DNA of 64,000 bases from positions 806,001 through 870,000 of the forward strand of contig NZ_STFF01000002.1 of NCBI RefSeq assembly GCF_004834005.1, in the 5' to 3' direction. The stretch comes from Niastella caeni. Lineage in GTDB: Bacteria > Bacteroidota > Bacteroidia > Chitinophagales > Chitinophagaceae. How positions within the stretch are numbered: position 1 is the stretch's first letter; each line of letters starts with the position of its first letter. Shown here one piece after another: positions 26,986 to 36,152 of this stretch. The notes below the pieces were generated by a model. The model saw nothing but the letters and a program-made list of their open reading frames with translations, made no database searches and was not told where the DNA came from. The position numbers were made by a program, and so were the translations under genes.

Positions 26986-27879
26986 ATGAAAATGATCAAA
27001 ACCTTATTCAGGTTACTGAGGGTAAATAACTGGATAAAAAACGTATTAATTATTTTTCCATCCTTTTTTGGAAAAAAGAAAATAACATTTCAGGTTGCAG
27101 AAGACCTGCTGCTGGCTATTTTGTTGTTCAGTTTGCTGAGCAGTTGCGTTTATATTATTAATGACCTGGCTGATTTATCCGCCGACAGAAACCATCCTAC
27201 AAAAAAACGCCGGCCAATTGCTGCCGGTGAAGTGCGTGTTCCTACAGCTATCATTATATGTTTACTGCTATTGGGCGGTACTTTTTTCCTCACATTGCAG
27301 GTGCTCAGCAATCAGATAGCTATGTTATGGTTATTGTTCTACCTGTTCTTTAATTTGCTTTATACGTTTCTTCTCAAACATTTGCTGATCATCGAATTTT
27401 ATTCAATAGCTATATTTTTTGAGATCAGGTTATTTTATGGCGGTTCTATAACCGACATTACCATTTCACCGTGGCTGGCATTGACGGTGTTCTTTTTGGC
27501 CACATTAATTGCCATTGGTAAAAGAAGAGACGATGTGTTGTTGCAGGCGAATTCTGAGCAGAACATCAGAACAAATACAAAGCACTATAATATTATATTC
27601 CTGGATGCGCTCATTACCATCAACTCATCTCTGCTGGTATTTATATATATCGTGTATTCTGTTTCTGACTGGGTGGTCAATAACTATAGTAAATATTTTT
27701 ATCTGTCTGATATTTTCGTGATCCTTGGCTTATCAAAATACCTGTACACAGTATTCGTTAATAAAAAATCTGGTGATCCGGTCAAGCTGCTGTTAGAAGA
27801 CAAATTCCTGTTAGTCTGTTTGACTCTTTGGTTCTTATCGGTTTATAAATTCATATACTATGACAACGGCCTTTTCTAA
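26986..27879 (+). CDS. UbiA family prenyltransferase, polyprenyl-phosphate phosphoribosyltransferase-like
   Basis: A multi-pass membrane transferase of about 297 residues. The first Asp-rich site is YIINDLADLSADRNHPTKKR followed by RPIAAGEV; the second site is AIGKRRDDVLL. The IGKRR-type motif and the FLDALITINSSLL that follows resemble decaprenyl-phosphate phosphoribosyltransferases more than quinone or haem prenyltransferases. Such enzymes load 5-phosphoribose onto a polyprenyl phosphate. The ATG at 26986 is preferred over a TTG at 26977. It overlaps the next gene by 20 nt, and a HAD phosphatase follows that could remove the 5-phosphate. Confidence 0.8.
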   Translation: MKMIKTLFRLLRVNNWIKNVLIIFPSFFGKKKITFQVAEDLLLAILLFSLLSSCVYIINDLADLSADRNHPTKKRRPIAAGEVRVPTAIIICLLLLGGTFFLTLQVLSNQIAMLWLLFYLFFNLLYTFLLKHLLIIEFYSIAIFFEIRLFYGGSITDITISPWLALTVFFLATLIAIGKRRDDVLLQANSEQNIRTNTKHYNIIFLDALITINSSLLVFIYIVYSVSDWVVNNYSKYFYLSDIFVILGLSKYLYTVFVNKKSGDPVKLLLEDKFLLVCLTLWFLSVYKFIYYDNGLF

Positions 27880-29599
27880 GATTTTCGAAAGGATCAATAT
27901 AATTCAGGTTGCATTTTATCTTATCGCTTGCTATTTTACTATTCTGCTTTTAACGTCCATTAGTTTCTTATTCAATAGCTATTGGTTATTGCAGTACAGT
28001 TGCGTATTGTCGTTACTGGCTGTTGCAGTAGCAGGTTTTTTTATTGACTATAAAAAACAGTCAAAACCGGTATTTACCGATACTATTCTTAATATTGGTG
28101 CATTCCTGGCAATATTGCTGCTGCTTACATTGCTGTCGGTTTTATTTTGGGACAACACCTATGACGGTCAAACATATCATTTGCAGGCGATCGATGAATT
28201 GGCCCACGGCTGGAATCCCCTTCACACGGAATCTACAAACATTTTTGTTACGTATTATCCCAAAGCCTTTGAAAAATTTGGGGCTGCTGTTTTTGAATGT
28301 ACCGGAGAAATTGAGACAGGTAAGGTTTCAGGTCTTATGCTGGTTACGGCTGCCTGCCTTCTGGCATTCTCCTATTTCAAACACCTGTTCCCGGGCAAAA
28401 AAATATTGTGGTTTGTATTTACCCTTTTGCTGGTCATTAATCCAATTATTTCCACGCAAAACTTTACGTTTCTGATAGATGGTCAATTAGCTTCAATTTT
28501 TCTGATCCTCATATTTTCCTTTTTGCTTTATTTGAAGCAGGCCAGGTTTTCGTTGTTCATCTGGTTATTGACGCTGGCCATCTGTATCGATCTGAAATTT
28601 ACAGGATTGGTTTACGCGGGCGTGTTTCAGCTTTTTGCCGGAGCCTATTTGCTGTTTATCAGGTTTCGTTTAAGCAGGCTATTCCAGTTTGTTGCATTCA
28701 ATGTGCTGCTATTGGGTTTATCCATTTTTGTGATCTCCAACAATCCGTATTACACTAATATTAAATCAGGCAAACATATTTTTTACCCGGTGCTGGGAAC
28801 CCATTCGGTCAACTTCATGGCCGGACCCAATTCTCCGGCTTCCTTTCAATACAGGAACAGGTTTTCGAAGTTCTTCATTGCCAATTTCTCCCGTTCCGGT
28901 AACGTGCATGGCGCACTGGTAGCGCCGGAGCCGGAATTAAAGATCCCGTTTTTTCTGTCGTTGAAAGAATTCACTGTTTTCAAAAGCGGCAGTGTTTTAT
29001 ACGGTGGTTTTGGGCCGTTGTTCGGGGGTATTTTGATTGTATCGTTCTTACTCATTCTTTATATACTCACATTGCCTGTAAAGAACAAAAGGGAATTTCT
29101 GCTATTGTGTTTATTCCTGCTTGTTACCATTTTCCTTAATCCGGAATGCTGGCTGGCCCGGTATGTTCCGCAATTGTGGTATCTGCCGGTGCTCTTAATG
29201 ATCTTTATCAAGTGGTCTGGGTACTTATCAAAAATGTTGACCTCTGTGAATAATTTTGTTTTTGTACTCACCGCCATCAATGGATGCATTATTTTTGCGA
29301 TCAGCATGGCGTCTAATTTGATTATCACAAACCAAATAAGAAGCGAATATGCCTGGATGAAGAGCAGCGGCAAAGAGGTAGCATTAGTTACAGGCGTGTT
29401 TAAAAGCACGGCATACCGGTTGGAAAAATACCAGATCAACTACCAGCGTATAGACAGTGCTGATCGCGCAAAATATACCGGATATTATGTGTTCAATCCC
29501 ATTTCCTCGAAATCGGAGATACTTATACCCGAATCTGTAAAGCCGTATGAACCTGGCAAATTTTTCAGCATGCTGGAATCCTATATCAAAACTAAATAA
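27860..29599 (+). CDS. GT-C-type membrane glycosyltransferase (putative)
   Basis: A 579-residue polytopic membrane protein with about a dozen hydrophobic segments and a periplasmic-type acidic loop after the second or third helix (WDNTYDGQTYHLQAI). This arrangement is typical of GT-C glycosyltransferases such as ArnT- and PMT-like enzymes, which use lipid-linked sugars. The exact family is not recognised. Translational overlap with the UbiA gene and the HAD gene 27 nt on suggests it transfers the sugar made by its neighbours. The acceptor is unknown. Confidence 0.6.
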   Translation: MTTAFSKIFERINIIQVAFYLIACYFTILLLTSISFLFNSYWLLQYSCVLSLLAVAVAGFFIDYKKQSKPVFTDTILNIGAFLAILLLLTLLSVLFWDNTYDGQTYHLQAIDELAHGWNPLHTESTNIFVTYYPKAFEKFGAAVFECTGEIETGKVSGLMLVTAACLLAFSYFKHLFPGKKILWFVFTLLLVINPIISTQNFTFLIDGQLASIFLILIFSFLLYLKQARFSLFIWLLTLAICIDLKFTGLVYAGVFQLFAGAYLLFIRFRLSRLFQFVAFNVLLLGLSIFVISNNPYYTNIKSGKHIFYPVLGTHSVNFMAGPNSPASFQYRNRFSKFFIANFSRSGNVHGALVAPEPELKIPFFLSLKEFTVFKSGSVLYGGFGPLFGGILIVSFLLILYILTLPVKNKREFLLLCLFLLVTIFLNPECWLARYVPQLWYLPVLLMIFIKWSGYLSKMLTSVNNFVFVLTAINGCIIFAISMASNLIITNQIRSEYAWMKSSGKEVALVTGVFKSTAYRLEKYQINYQRIDSADRAKYTGYYVFNPISSKSEILIPESVKPYEPGKFFSMLESYIKTK

Positions 29600-29626
29600 G
29601 GAAAGCCTACCGGGAATCATTGGTGA

Positions 29627-30244
29627 ATGTATTCAAAAAGAAAGCTAATGAAAAAAGAAACGATTGTAGCTTTTGATTTTGATGGAACTATAACCCATTC
29701 TGATACTTTTCTCGCTTTTTTACGATTTACCCATTCTGCAACCCGTTTGGTGAGTGGCTTTCTGTTATTGCTGCCCACACTGGTGTTATATAAATTAGGC
29801 GTGATCCCCAATTATAAAGCGAAAGAAAGGGTATTTCGCTGGTTTTACAGAGGCTGGCATATTGATCGTTTTGATGGAAAGTGCAAAGAATTTACACAAC
29901 ACATTGAAAAATTGGTGCGGCCAACTGCACGTGATCTTATAACCAGGTATCGTAATGATGGGGCCAAAGTAGTGGTGGTTAGCGCCTCTATAGAAAACTG
30001 GTTGCATTACTGGTGCATCAATAATGGGATCGATACGGTGATCGGTACAAAAATAGAAATAGACCAGCAAGGGTATATCACGGGGCGCTTTGCATCGAAG
30101 AACTGTTATGGACCTGAAAAAGTGAACAGGTTATCTGCCTTATATCCGGCACGGGAAAGCTATATACTGGAAGCGTATGGCGACAGCCGGGGCGACAAAG
30201 AGCTGATCTTATTTGCCGATCGTGGTTATATGAACAAGATCTGA
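29627..30244 (+). CDS. HAD-IB family phosphatase
   Basis: A 205-residue haloacid-dehalogenase phosphatase of subfamily IB. Motif I is VAFDFDGTITHSDT, motif II is VVVVSASIEN, the conserved Lys is in YGPEKVNR, and motif III is EAYGDSRGDKELI. The family includes enzymes that dephosphorylate lipid-linked or small phosphates. Next to a phosphoribosyltransferase-like UbiA, the likeliest substrate is polyprenyl-phospho-5-phosphoribose, giving a polyprenyl-phosphoribose donor. An ATG at 29648 is an alternative start that begins closer to motif I. The strong hairpin at 30287 ends the operon. Confidence 0.85.
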   Translation: MYSKRKLMKKETIVAFDFDGTITHSDTFLAFLRFTHSATRLVSGFLLLLPTLVLYKLGVIPNYKAKERVFRWFYRGWHIDRFDGKCKEFTQHIEKLVRPTARDLITRYRNDGAKVVVVSASIENWLHYWCINNGIDTVIGTKIEIDQQGYITGRFASKNCYGPEKVNRLSALYPARESYILEAYGDSRGDKELILFADRGYMNKI

Positions 30245-30286
30245 TAGAAAGCCGATGGCAGCAATGCGGAACCGGCATCGAACCAA

Positions 30287-30322
30287 AAAGCCCCTTCAAA
30301 TCCAATGACTTGAAGGGGCTTT
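30287..30322. terminator. Bidirectional terminator between convergent genes
   Basis: AAAGCCCCTTCAA (30287-30299) and TTGAAGGGGCTTT (30310-30322) form a perfect 13-bp stem with a 10-nt loop. It lies between the HAD gene and the oppositely oriented T9SS gene, and A/T tracts on both sides suit termination in both directions. Confidence 0.88.
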
Positions 30323-30377
30323 CTAATATGATCTATTTAAATTTTACCTGAAAAATCAATCGTCGCCCCCGGTTACA

Positions 30378-33113
30378 TTATTCTTTCCATATCTGGGTTG
30401 TTATCACATTGTTGTCGCTGGTGAAAACAACGAAGTAGGAGCCTTTTGCCAGGCTGGTAACATCAATACGGGTTTTGGTTACACCTGCATAAACAGGAAC
30501 TGTTTTCAATACTATGCCATCTACACCAACCACGCGTATAAAAGAAGTATGGCTGGTGACCGGGCAGGTAACCGTAACCGCTGTATTGCCGGTGATCAGG
30601 CTGGGGTATACATTAAAGGGCCGTGCTTTTTCGTTATTAAAGGAAATAACGCTACTATAGTTGATAGTGCCATTCTTTTCAATCGATTGTAGCCGGTAAT
30701 AAACACTCCCACCAGGAACATGCATGTCAGTCGCTGTATAGCTATTCAATACCTCTCCTTTGGCCGCTACCTGCTGCACAGGCGTAAACACAATACCGGC
30801 TGCGCTTCGCTCTACGATATAATGACTCATATTTATTTCATCGGCCGTTTGCCAGTTCAGTTGAATGGTGCTGTTTTTCCGCTGACCGCTGAAGTGCAGC
30901 AGCGTTTGAGGTAATGCCTGGCAGGGGTTCAACATAAGGCTCCTGCTGGTTGTATTGGTACAACCAGCTATGGTGCAGTTGACCGATATGGTATAGGCGC
31001 CCAGATCCGATACAGTAACAGGGTTAAGGGTAAGCGTATTTCCGGTACTGGTACTGCCATTGGGGCGCTGCCAGGTATAGTTGTAGAAAGGACTGGCCGG
31101 CAGGGTGAACGTAGCAGCACCTCCAACACAGGTACTACCGGTGGTAGCTGCATTGGGTAACCTCAATGTATCAATGGTAATGCTTTGTGAGTAACTGTTG
31201 GCGCAGGCATCGGCCATCAGGAATGTGTAAGTGCCTCCCACCAGGCCTGTAAATACCGGGCTTGCCTGCATTGGGCGGGTGGTTGGCCCGGCGAGGATCT
31301 GCCATTGATAAGGAGCAACACCCCTGGTACTGTCGGGCACCAACCCAACCTGCCGGGTAGCGCCGCAAAGCGCTACGGCAGCAGTTGAATTAAACCGGGG
31401 TTGATTATAAACAGGAATTACGATCGTGTCCCTGATAACATCGCAGCCGGGATTGGTTCCTCCAAAATATGTTGTCCAATAGTTATGTTGATACTGATAG
31501 GTCGCATGGTAGGTTCCGGCTGAAAGGTTCGTGAGCGAATCGGTAATACTTACATCCGGACCTATAAAGGTGTTAGAAAATATTGAATTGACGGTTACAT
31601 GGCCGGGCGCCCATCCCGGACCCGTGGCATTCAGCAGGATCTTGTTGTCGGCTGCGCATCCTTTTTGCAGCGCGGCCGTGAACACCGAATGGCGCACATC
31701 ATTAGGCCCGAAAGTAATAGTAAGGCTGTCTTTCTGCCCGCACGTGTTGTTGATGGCGTACAACTTATAAGTACCGGGCCCAAAATAGCCCAGTATGCCA
31801 TATGAAGCAAAATTTTTTGTGGTATCCGGGTAGGTATAGGTATGCACCGTGCCGTCGGCAAACCTCACGGAAGGAGGGCCAGAGGCCAGTACGATATCAG
31901 CCGGCTGGTTGCTGTAGTTGAACTGTATTAAGAGGGCTGTTGTTCCCTCCCGGCAGGTAGCGTACGGCAAATTTTGCGTATGGGATATCTGAAATGCAGG
32001 CGCCGCCTGCCAGTTGAATGTCACCGAGTCTCTTCTGCAGCAATCCTGCCGAACCACTTTATAACCCGTGCCGGGTGAAAAACCCGAGAACGTAGAATTA
32101 TTGGTTTGCGTGGCCAACACGGCGCCGGAAGGGCTTACCAGTGTATAGGTAATGGTGCCGCAGTGCAATGATGCAGGATTACGATCGAACATATACGAAT
32201 ATTGACTGCCGCACGCCCCGGGAAGCGTTGGATTAACCGACAGATCCATGTCGGTTGAAAGAATAACGTTACCCGTTGAAGAAACGCCGCACTGGTTGGT
32301 AACAGTTACCGGCATTTGCTCAACAAAGCCCGTTGTATGATGAAAGCGTATGCGGAAAGTATCGTTGAAAGAACCGGCGTTAGGAGCGGTGAGCACATGC
32401 GTAACAACCGGGCCGGTTGGCGGCGATACCGATATAGTATAGGGTGGCCTGTAGTTGGATATATCGAAGGTAAGGATAACGGCAAAAGAATCGCAGGCCA
32501 GGTATTGCATCCTGGAAGTGTTCAACGTAACAGTGCTTGTGGGCGCACTGAGGCTGACCGTGCGGGATTGGAAATTGCCGCAGGAATCGTTTACCCGGCA
32601 GGTGTAGGTACCCACAGGCAGGCCGGTAAATACATTGGCCGTTTGCGGGCCCCTGGTAACGGGCGAAGGACTGATCAATGAATAGGTAAGCGGCGCCCGG
32701 CCATTGGCAGTAATGGTTATGGAGCCATCGCTGCTGCCGGGGCAGGTGGGCGATTGCGAGGTAACGTTCAATGCGGGAACGGCGTATGTACCGCTAATTG
32801 TAAAATTGCGGGTAACAGACGTATTACAGTTATCGGTTACCTGTACGGTATAGTTACCAGGCGCCAGCGACTGTAATATGTTCGAGGATTGCGGTGGCAA
32901 TAAAGTGGTTCCTGCAATAATGCTGTACGTATACGGAGTTGAGCCGCCCGATACCAACACCGTAGCAACGCCGGAAGCCTGACAGCGGCTTTCGGTGACC
33001 GTGATGGAATTAATAACCAATGGTGTGGGGGCAGGGCATTGGGCTTTTGATTTTTGCATGCACACAAATAGCAATAGCATGCAAAGCATAACCTGGCCTG
33101 GGGTACGGTACAT
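30378..33113 (-). CDS. SprB-repeat-like secreted protein with T9SS sorting domain
   Basis: A 911-residue cell-surface or secreted protein. After a signal peptide (MLLLFVCMQKSKAQ) come repeated Ig-like units of 70-90 residues containing GG-x-PYTYSI..., LAPGNYTVQVTD and DNCNTS-type Cys pairs, a SprB/gliding-motility adhesin-like pattern. An FN3-like module follows (LHFSGQRKNSTIQLNWQTAD ... YYRLQSIEKNG). The C-terminus (FNVYPSLITGNTAVTV ... GSYFVVF ... QIWKE) is a type A T9SS sorting signal. No catalytic domain is visible. The terminator at 30287 lies just downstream. The gene is visibly more G+C-rich than the neighbouring RiPP cassettes. Confidence 0.82.
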   Translation of the reverse strand: MYRTPGQVMLCMLLLFVCMQKSKAQCPAPTPLVINSITVTESRCQASGVATVLVSGGSTPYTYSIIAGTTLLPPQSSNILQSLAPGNYTVQVTDNCNTSVTRNFTISGTYAVPALNVTSQSPTCPGSSDGSITITANGRAPLTYSLISPSPVTRGPQTANVFTGLPVGTYTCRVNDSCGNFQSRTVSLSAPTSTVTLNTSRMQYLACDSFAVILTFDISNYRPPYTISVSPPTGPVVTHVLTAPNAGSFNDTFRIRFHHTTGFVEQMPVTVTNQCGVSSTGNVILSTDMDLSVNPTLPGACGSQYSYMFDRNPASLHCGTITYTLVSPSGAVLATQTNNSTFSGFSPGTGYKVVRQDCCRRDSVTFNWQAAPAFQISHTQNLPYATCREGTTALLIQFNYSNQPADIVLASGPPSVRFADGTVHTYTYPDTTKNFASYGILGYFGPGTYKLYAINNTCGQKDSLTITFGPNDVRHSVFTAALQKGCAADNKILLNATGPGWAPGHVTVNSIFSNTFIGPDVSITDSLTNLSAGTYHATYQYQHNYWTTYFGGTNPGCDVIRDTIVIPVYNQPRFNSTAAVALCGATRQVGLVPDSTRGVAPYQWQILAGPTTRPMQASPVFTGLVGGTYTFLMADACANSYSQSITIDTLRLPNAATTGSTCVGGAATFTLPASPFYNYTWQRPNGSTSTGNTLTLNPVTVSDLGAYTISVNCTIAGCTNTTSRSLMLNPCQALPQTLLHFSGQRKNSTIQLNWQTADEINMSHYIVERSAAGIVFTPVQQVAAKGEVLNSYTATDMHVPGGSVYYRLQSIEKNGTINYSSVISFNNEKARPFNVYPSLITGNTAVTVTCPVTSHTSFIRVVGVDGIVLKTVPVYAGVTKTRIDVTSLAKGSYFVVFTSDNNVITTQIWKE

Positions 33114-33346
33114 TTGTTAACGTTTTTCTGGTTAGGAATTGGAGGGAATACAAAGAATATTGGTTCACGTTATTCCCTGTATTGCCGGGCCGCAAGGTAT
33201 TTTGTTTGAACCTATGTGGAGATAGAAATACTTGGATGTTGTATGGAGTTGATTTTATATATAACAAACGCATATGTTGTGAAAAACATAAGCATCGTTA
33301 TTTGTTATTAACTTGTAACGAGCTAATACTTTTTTATATGATAATA

Positions 33347-33384
33347 AAAAAAGGAAAGCCATCGAAGGACAGCTTTCCTTTTTT
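33347..33384 (-). terminator. Terminator of the M57 protease gene
   Basis: AAAAAAGGAAAGC (33347-33359) pairs with GCTTTCCTTTTTT (33372-33384). On the minus strand the hairpin follows the protease stop by 15 nt and ends in a T run. The remaining gap to 33113 shows no gene and presumably carries the promoter of the 911-residue protein gene. Confidence 0.82.
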
Positions 33385-33398
33385 ATTCAATTACTTAA

Positions 33399-34169
33399 TT
33401 ATTGCGGATACAGGATCTGTGTAGCCAGCACATCGGCTGAAGTAAATCCATTCCAGGGAAGTACAAATGAGTTCATCACTGAATTAGGATCTGAAGTGGG
33501 CGTACCAGAAATGTGTATGCCCGAAGTTTGGTTGGTGTGGTGGAAACCAATGGTGTGACCAAATTCGTGTGTAATGGCAAACAATTTTTGGTTGGCTGCC
33601 AGGTTGTTGTAATTAGAATTGATCTCCACGCTTACACCCGGCCGGCCGTTAGACGTAGGCAAATAAGCCCTGGCAATCCAATTGGCGGCCTGAAAACCCA
33701 TAAATACCCGGCAATGTGCACCCGACTGACTGGATACGATAGACATGCCCAATCTTGATGAGGGCACTGCATTCCAGTTATTTACAGCTCCCTGGATCGC
33801 AGTTCTCCAATTGGATGGAACGGCAGGATCGATGTAAATGGTAATGTTGCTGTTGTACGAATTGCTAACGATGTAATTGTTCCGTCGCTGTTCTGTTGCA
33901 ACGGTCTTCCAGTTGGCAATCCGTTGTTGCAATTCGGGAAAACTTAAAATAATGTCCTTTTCTACGATCACCCGGTCGTTGTCGAATACAATCTGCTGTT
34001 TGTCGAATCCCTGGCTGGCAAGATAACTGATGATTTCTTCCGTGTTCTCATGATTGTTGGGCGCTTCAGGCTCTTTAGATTTTTTAGAGCAGGAAGCCAT
34101 CAGAAGTAAAACTGCGGCAAGAAAAAGCATAGAATTGGTTTTCAATTCTCTCATGTGACTTGTAATCAT
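33399..34169 (-). CDS. M57-type (HEIGH-like) zinc metallopeptidase lipoprotein
   Basis: A 256-residue lipoprotein with lipobox LLLMASC (Cys27). The zinc-binding motif HEFGHTIGFHH gives His201, His205 and His211 as ligands and Glu202 as the base. An upstream NWRTAIQGAVNNWNAV block is typical of astacin/M57-like Bacteroidetes proteases. A later MNSFVLPWNGFTSADVLA provides the Met-turn region. Lipid anchoring suggests the enzyme works at the outer membrane or periplasm. Starts at 34169 and 34154 are both possible. It is transcribed alone, with its own terminator. Confidence 0.85.
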   Translation of the reverse strand: MITSHMRELKTNSMLFLAAVLLLMASCSKKSKEPEAPNNHENTEEIISYLASQGFDKQQIVFDNDRVIVEKDIILSFPELQQRIANWKTVATEQRRNNYIVSNSYNSNITIYIDPAVPSNWRTAIQGAVNNWNAVPSSRLGMSIVSSQSGAHCRVFMGFQAANWIARAYLPTSNGRPGVSVEINSNYNNLAANQKLFAITHEFGHTIGFHHTNQTSGIHISGTPTSDPNSVMNSFVLPWNGFTSADVLATQILYPQ

Positions 34170-34407
34170 ACTGTAAGGTTTTAAATGGTTGGCAATACAT
34201 TAAAACTACTAATTTTAATGCGCAAGTCATTCGCCATATTTTACACATTTTTAAATCCTTTATAACTGATCTTCTATTATCAGGTAGTAGTCAACGTTGA
34301 TGTAGAAACGCCAATATGAAATATGCAGGTAATCAAGCTCAACAGCCCATTCGTTCAGTTCAATGAGTTTCGTTCCTTAGGGTTGAGGTTAAACAATTTG
34401 CCGGAAT

Positions 34408-34875
34408 TTACCTGACTACGGTGGCCTCTAATTCAATTTTTAACGTTTCGAAAAGGCTTTTTACTTCAATCAATGTACTGGCTTGCTTTATACCATGCTT
34501 AGTTATCCATTCCTGAAAAATATCAAAGCAGGTAAAAAGCTCTGCTGATGAGGTTGTAAGTATATTTAACCGAACAATATTTTTACAGTCATAGCCTGCC
34601 TCACCGATCACTTTTTCAAGGTTTTGAATGGCCTGAACTAATTGGGTTTTCATGTCGGCGGCACTTGATTTTCCATCAACGCTTACCGCTGCCTGTCCTG
34701 AACAATAGAGTGTGCCTTGCGCATGTTTTACTTCAACGGCCTGCACATAACTGCGTTGATCCTGCCATTGCCATGGATTAATAATTCTTTTTTCCATTTT
34801 ACTTTTTTTTGTTTGTGCTAATACTGGCATATTAGCTATTAAAGCTAACGCCAGGATCTTTGCTGTTTTATTCAT
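34408..34875 (-). CDS. Rid (YjgF/YER057c) family protein with signal peptide
   Basis: A 155-residue Rid-type protein, a family whose best-known members hydrolyse reactive enamine/imine intermediates. Conserved features include YCSGQAAVSVDG, a central KTQLVQAIQNLEKVIGEAG helix and NIVRLNILTT with the family Arg. An N-terminal stretch, MNKTAKILALALIANMPVLA, looks like a signal peptide, implying periplasmic location, unusual for canonical RidA. It lies about 94 nt downstream of the Crp-family regulator gene on the same strand and may be its target. Confidence 0.82.
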   Translation of the reverse strand: MNKTAKILALALIANMPVLAQTKKSKMEKRIINPWQWQDQRSYVQAVEVKHAQGTLYCSGQAAVSVDGKSSAADMKTQLVQAIQNLEKVIGEAGYDCKNIVRLNILTTSSAELFTCFDIFQEWITKHGIKQASTLIEVKSLFETLKIELEATVVR

Positions 34876-34969
34876 TATTACAATTTTAAATCACTACACT
34901 GCAAAGCTGCGAATAACGTAGCAATTTTGGTTGTACATACATCACAATTTCAGCGTGATGTAGATCACA

Positions 34970-35554
34970 TTAAGAGGATAATCTGCTTAAGGTTTCGCGG
35001 GAAACACCCAGGTACGAGGCCAGCAGGGTTTTGTTTACCCGTTGAATAAGCGAGGGATACTGTATTAGCAATTGTTCGTAACGTTCTTTGGCACTGGTAG
35101 TAAGCAAAGAAAGTATTCGCTGTTGAGATGCTATATAACCATAATGCGATTTTGTAAGGAAGAAATGTTCCATCTTGGGAAGGCTGCCGCATAACTTATT
35201 ATGGTCATCCAATGAAAGGCAAAACACATTGGCATCCTCAAGGCAGTCTAACGACATGGTGGCTTTAGCTTTTGTAAAATAAGCCTTGTAATCGCTTACC
35301 CACCAGTCTTCCATGGCAAAGTGCAATATATGTTCTTTATCATTTGCATCGGTATATGATAACTTTAATAATCCTGAAACCACGAAATAAGAATGGTTAA
35401 CAGAGTCGCCTTCCTGTATCAGGAACTGATGCTTTTTCACTTTCCTGAACGAAAAATGAGAGAAAACGACCGCAAACTCTTCATCAGTTAGCGGTATAAT
35501 TTTTTCAATATGTTGCCTTAGCTTTGTCTGCATTTCAGATATGGTAAACAGCAA
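34970..35554 (-). CDS. Crp/Fnr family transcriptional regulator
   Basis: A regulator of up to 194 residues with an N-terminal cyclic-nucleotide-binding-type beta-roll (LIQEGDSVNHSYFVVSGLLK, HILHFAMEDWWVSDY) and a C-terminal winged helix (VNKTLLASYLGVSRETLSRL). It lacks Cys clusters of the FNR type, so it is not an obvious oxygen sensor. Bacteroidetes members of this form often control a neighbouring gene; here the Rid gene is downstream and an acetyltransferase gene diverges from it. The start may be the ATG at 35533 (MQTKLRQH) rather than 35554. Confidence 0.85.
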   Translation of the reverse strand: MLFTISEMQTKLRQHIEKIIPLTDEEFAVVFSHFSFRKVKKHQFLIQEGDSVNHSYFVVSGLLKLSYTDANDKEHILHFAMEDWWVSDYKAYFTKAKATMSLDCLEDANVFCLSLDDHNKLCGSLPKMEHFFLTKSHYGYIASQQRILSLLTTSAKERYEQLLIQYPSLIQRVNKTLLASYLGVSRETLSRLSS

Positions 35555-35631
35555 ATATAAGCATTGCTTATTTGTACATTTTAAGGGGATGAATATCCTT
35601 ATAAAGTTGTTTTAACCTAAAAACAAGCTCA

Positions 35632-36069
35632 ATGACAGTTGAACTAATTTCCACATCTAACATAAAAGCGCTTGCTCAACTGATGCTGGAGTTATGGCCA
35701 GACAGTTCATTTGATGAAGAATTGGAGAGTTGCATAATAATATTGAATAACGATAATGATGTCTGCTACTTAATTAAGGACAAGGAAACTTATATTGCAT
35801 TTATTCATTTAACTGTGCGACTTGATTATGTAGAAGGGGCGAATAGCTCGCCTGTTGCATACATAGAAGGACTGTATGTTAAAGAAAATTGGCGACACCT
35901 GGGTATTGGGAAAAAAATGATCAATCTCGGAACTGAGTGGGGAAGGCAAAAAGGTTGCAGGCAATTGGCTTCTGATACAGAGCTTAATAATGTCACAAGT
36001 ATTGAATTTCACAAGAGAATGGGATTTTTTGAAGCAAACCGGATTGTCTGCTTCATAATGGATTTATAA
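35632..36069 (+). CDS. GNAT acetyltransferase resembling AAC(6')-I
   Basis: A 145-residue GNAT-fold acetyltransferase. It carries the acetyl-CoA site ENWRHLGIGKKMI, preceded by VRLDYVEGANSSPVAYIEGLYV and followed by GCRQLASDTELNNVTSIEFH and KRMGFFEANRIVCFI. These blocks match the arrangement in aminoglycoside 6'-N-acetyltransferases of the AAC(6')-I group (SPV-x-x-(I/L)EG(I/L)YV and ASD-x-x-LDN-x-x-S-x-x-x-H). It may therefore acetylate aminoglycosides, but chromosomal relatives often have other substrates. The upstream Crp-family gene is divergent. Confidence 0.78.
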   Translation: MTVELISTSNIKALAQLMLELWPDSSFDEELESCIIILNNDNDVCYLIKDKETYIAFIHLTVRLDYVEGANSSPVAYIEGLYVKENWRHLGIGKKMINLGTEWGRQKGCRQLASDTELNNVTSIEFHKRMGFFEANRIVCFIMDL

Positions 36070-36092
36070 ACCGAAAAAATAAAGTCTGTTAA

Positions 36093-36116
36093 GGCCGGTG
36101 ACACCCGTCACCGGCC
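36093..36116. terminator. Hairpin between convergent genes
   Basis: GGCCGGTGAC and GTCACCGGCC form a perfect 10-bp stem with a 4-nt loop, between the stops of the acetyltransferase and M43 protease genes. T/A-rich sequence on the left side favours termination of the minus-strand gene. Confidence 0.6.
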
Positions 36117-36152
36117 CAATGGCAGTCACATAGTAAGAGCTAACAATGGGGG

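Noticed and set aside
30500..33000. Many minus- and plus-strand open frames inside the T9SS gene
   Set aside because: These are shadow frames of a G+C-richer coding sequence; none has domain features.
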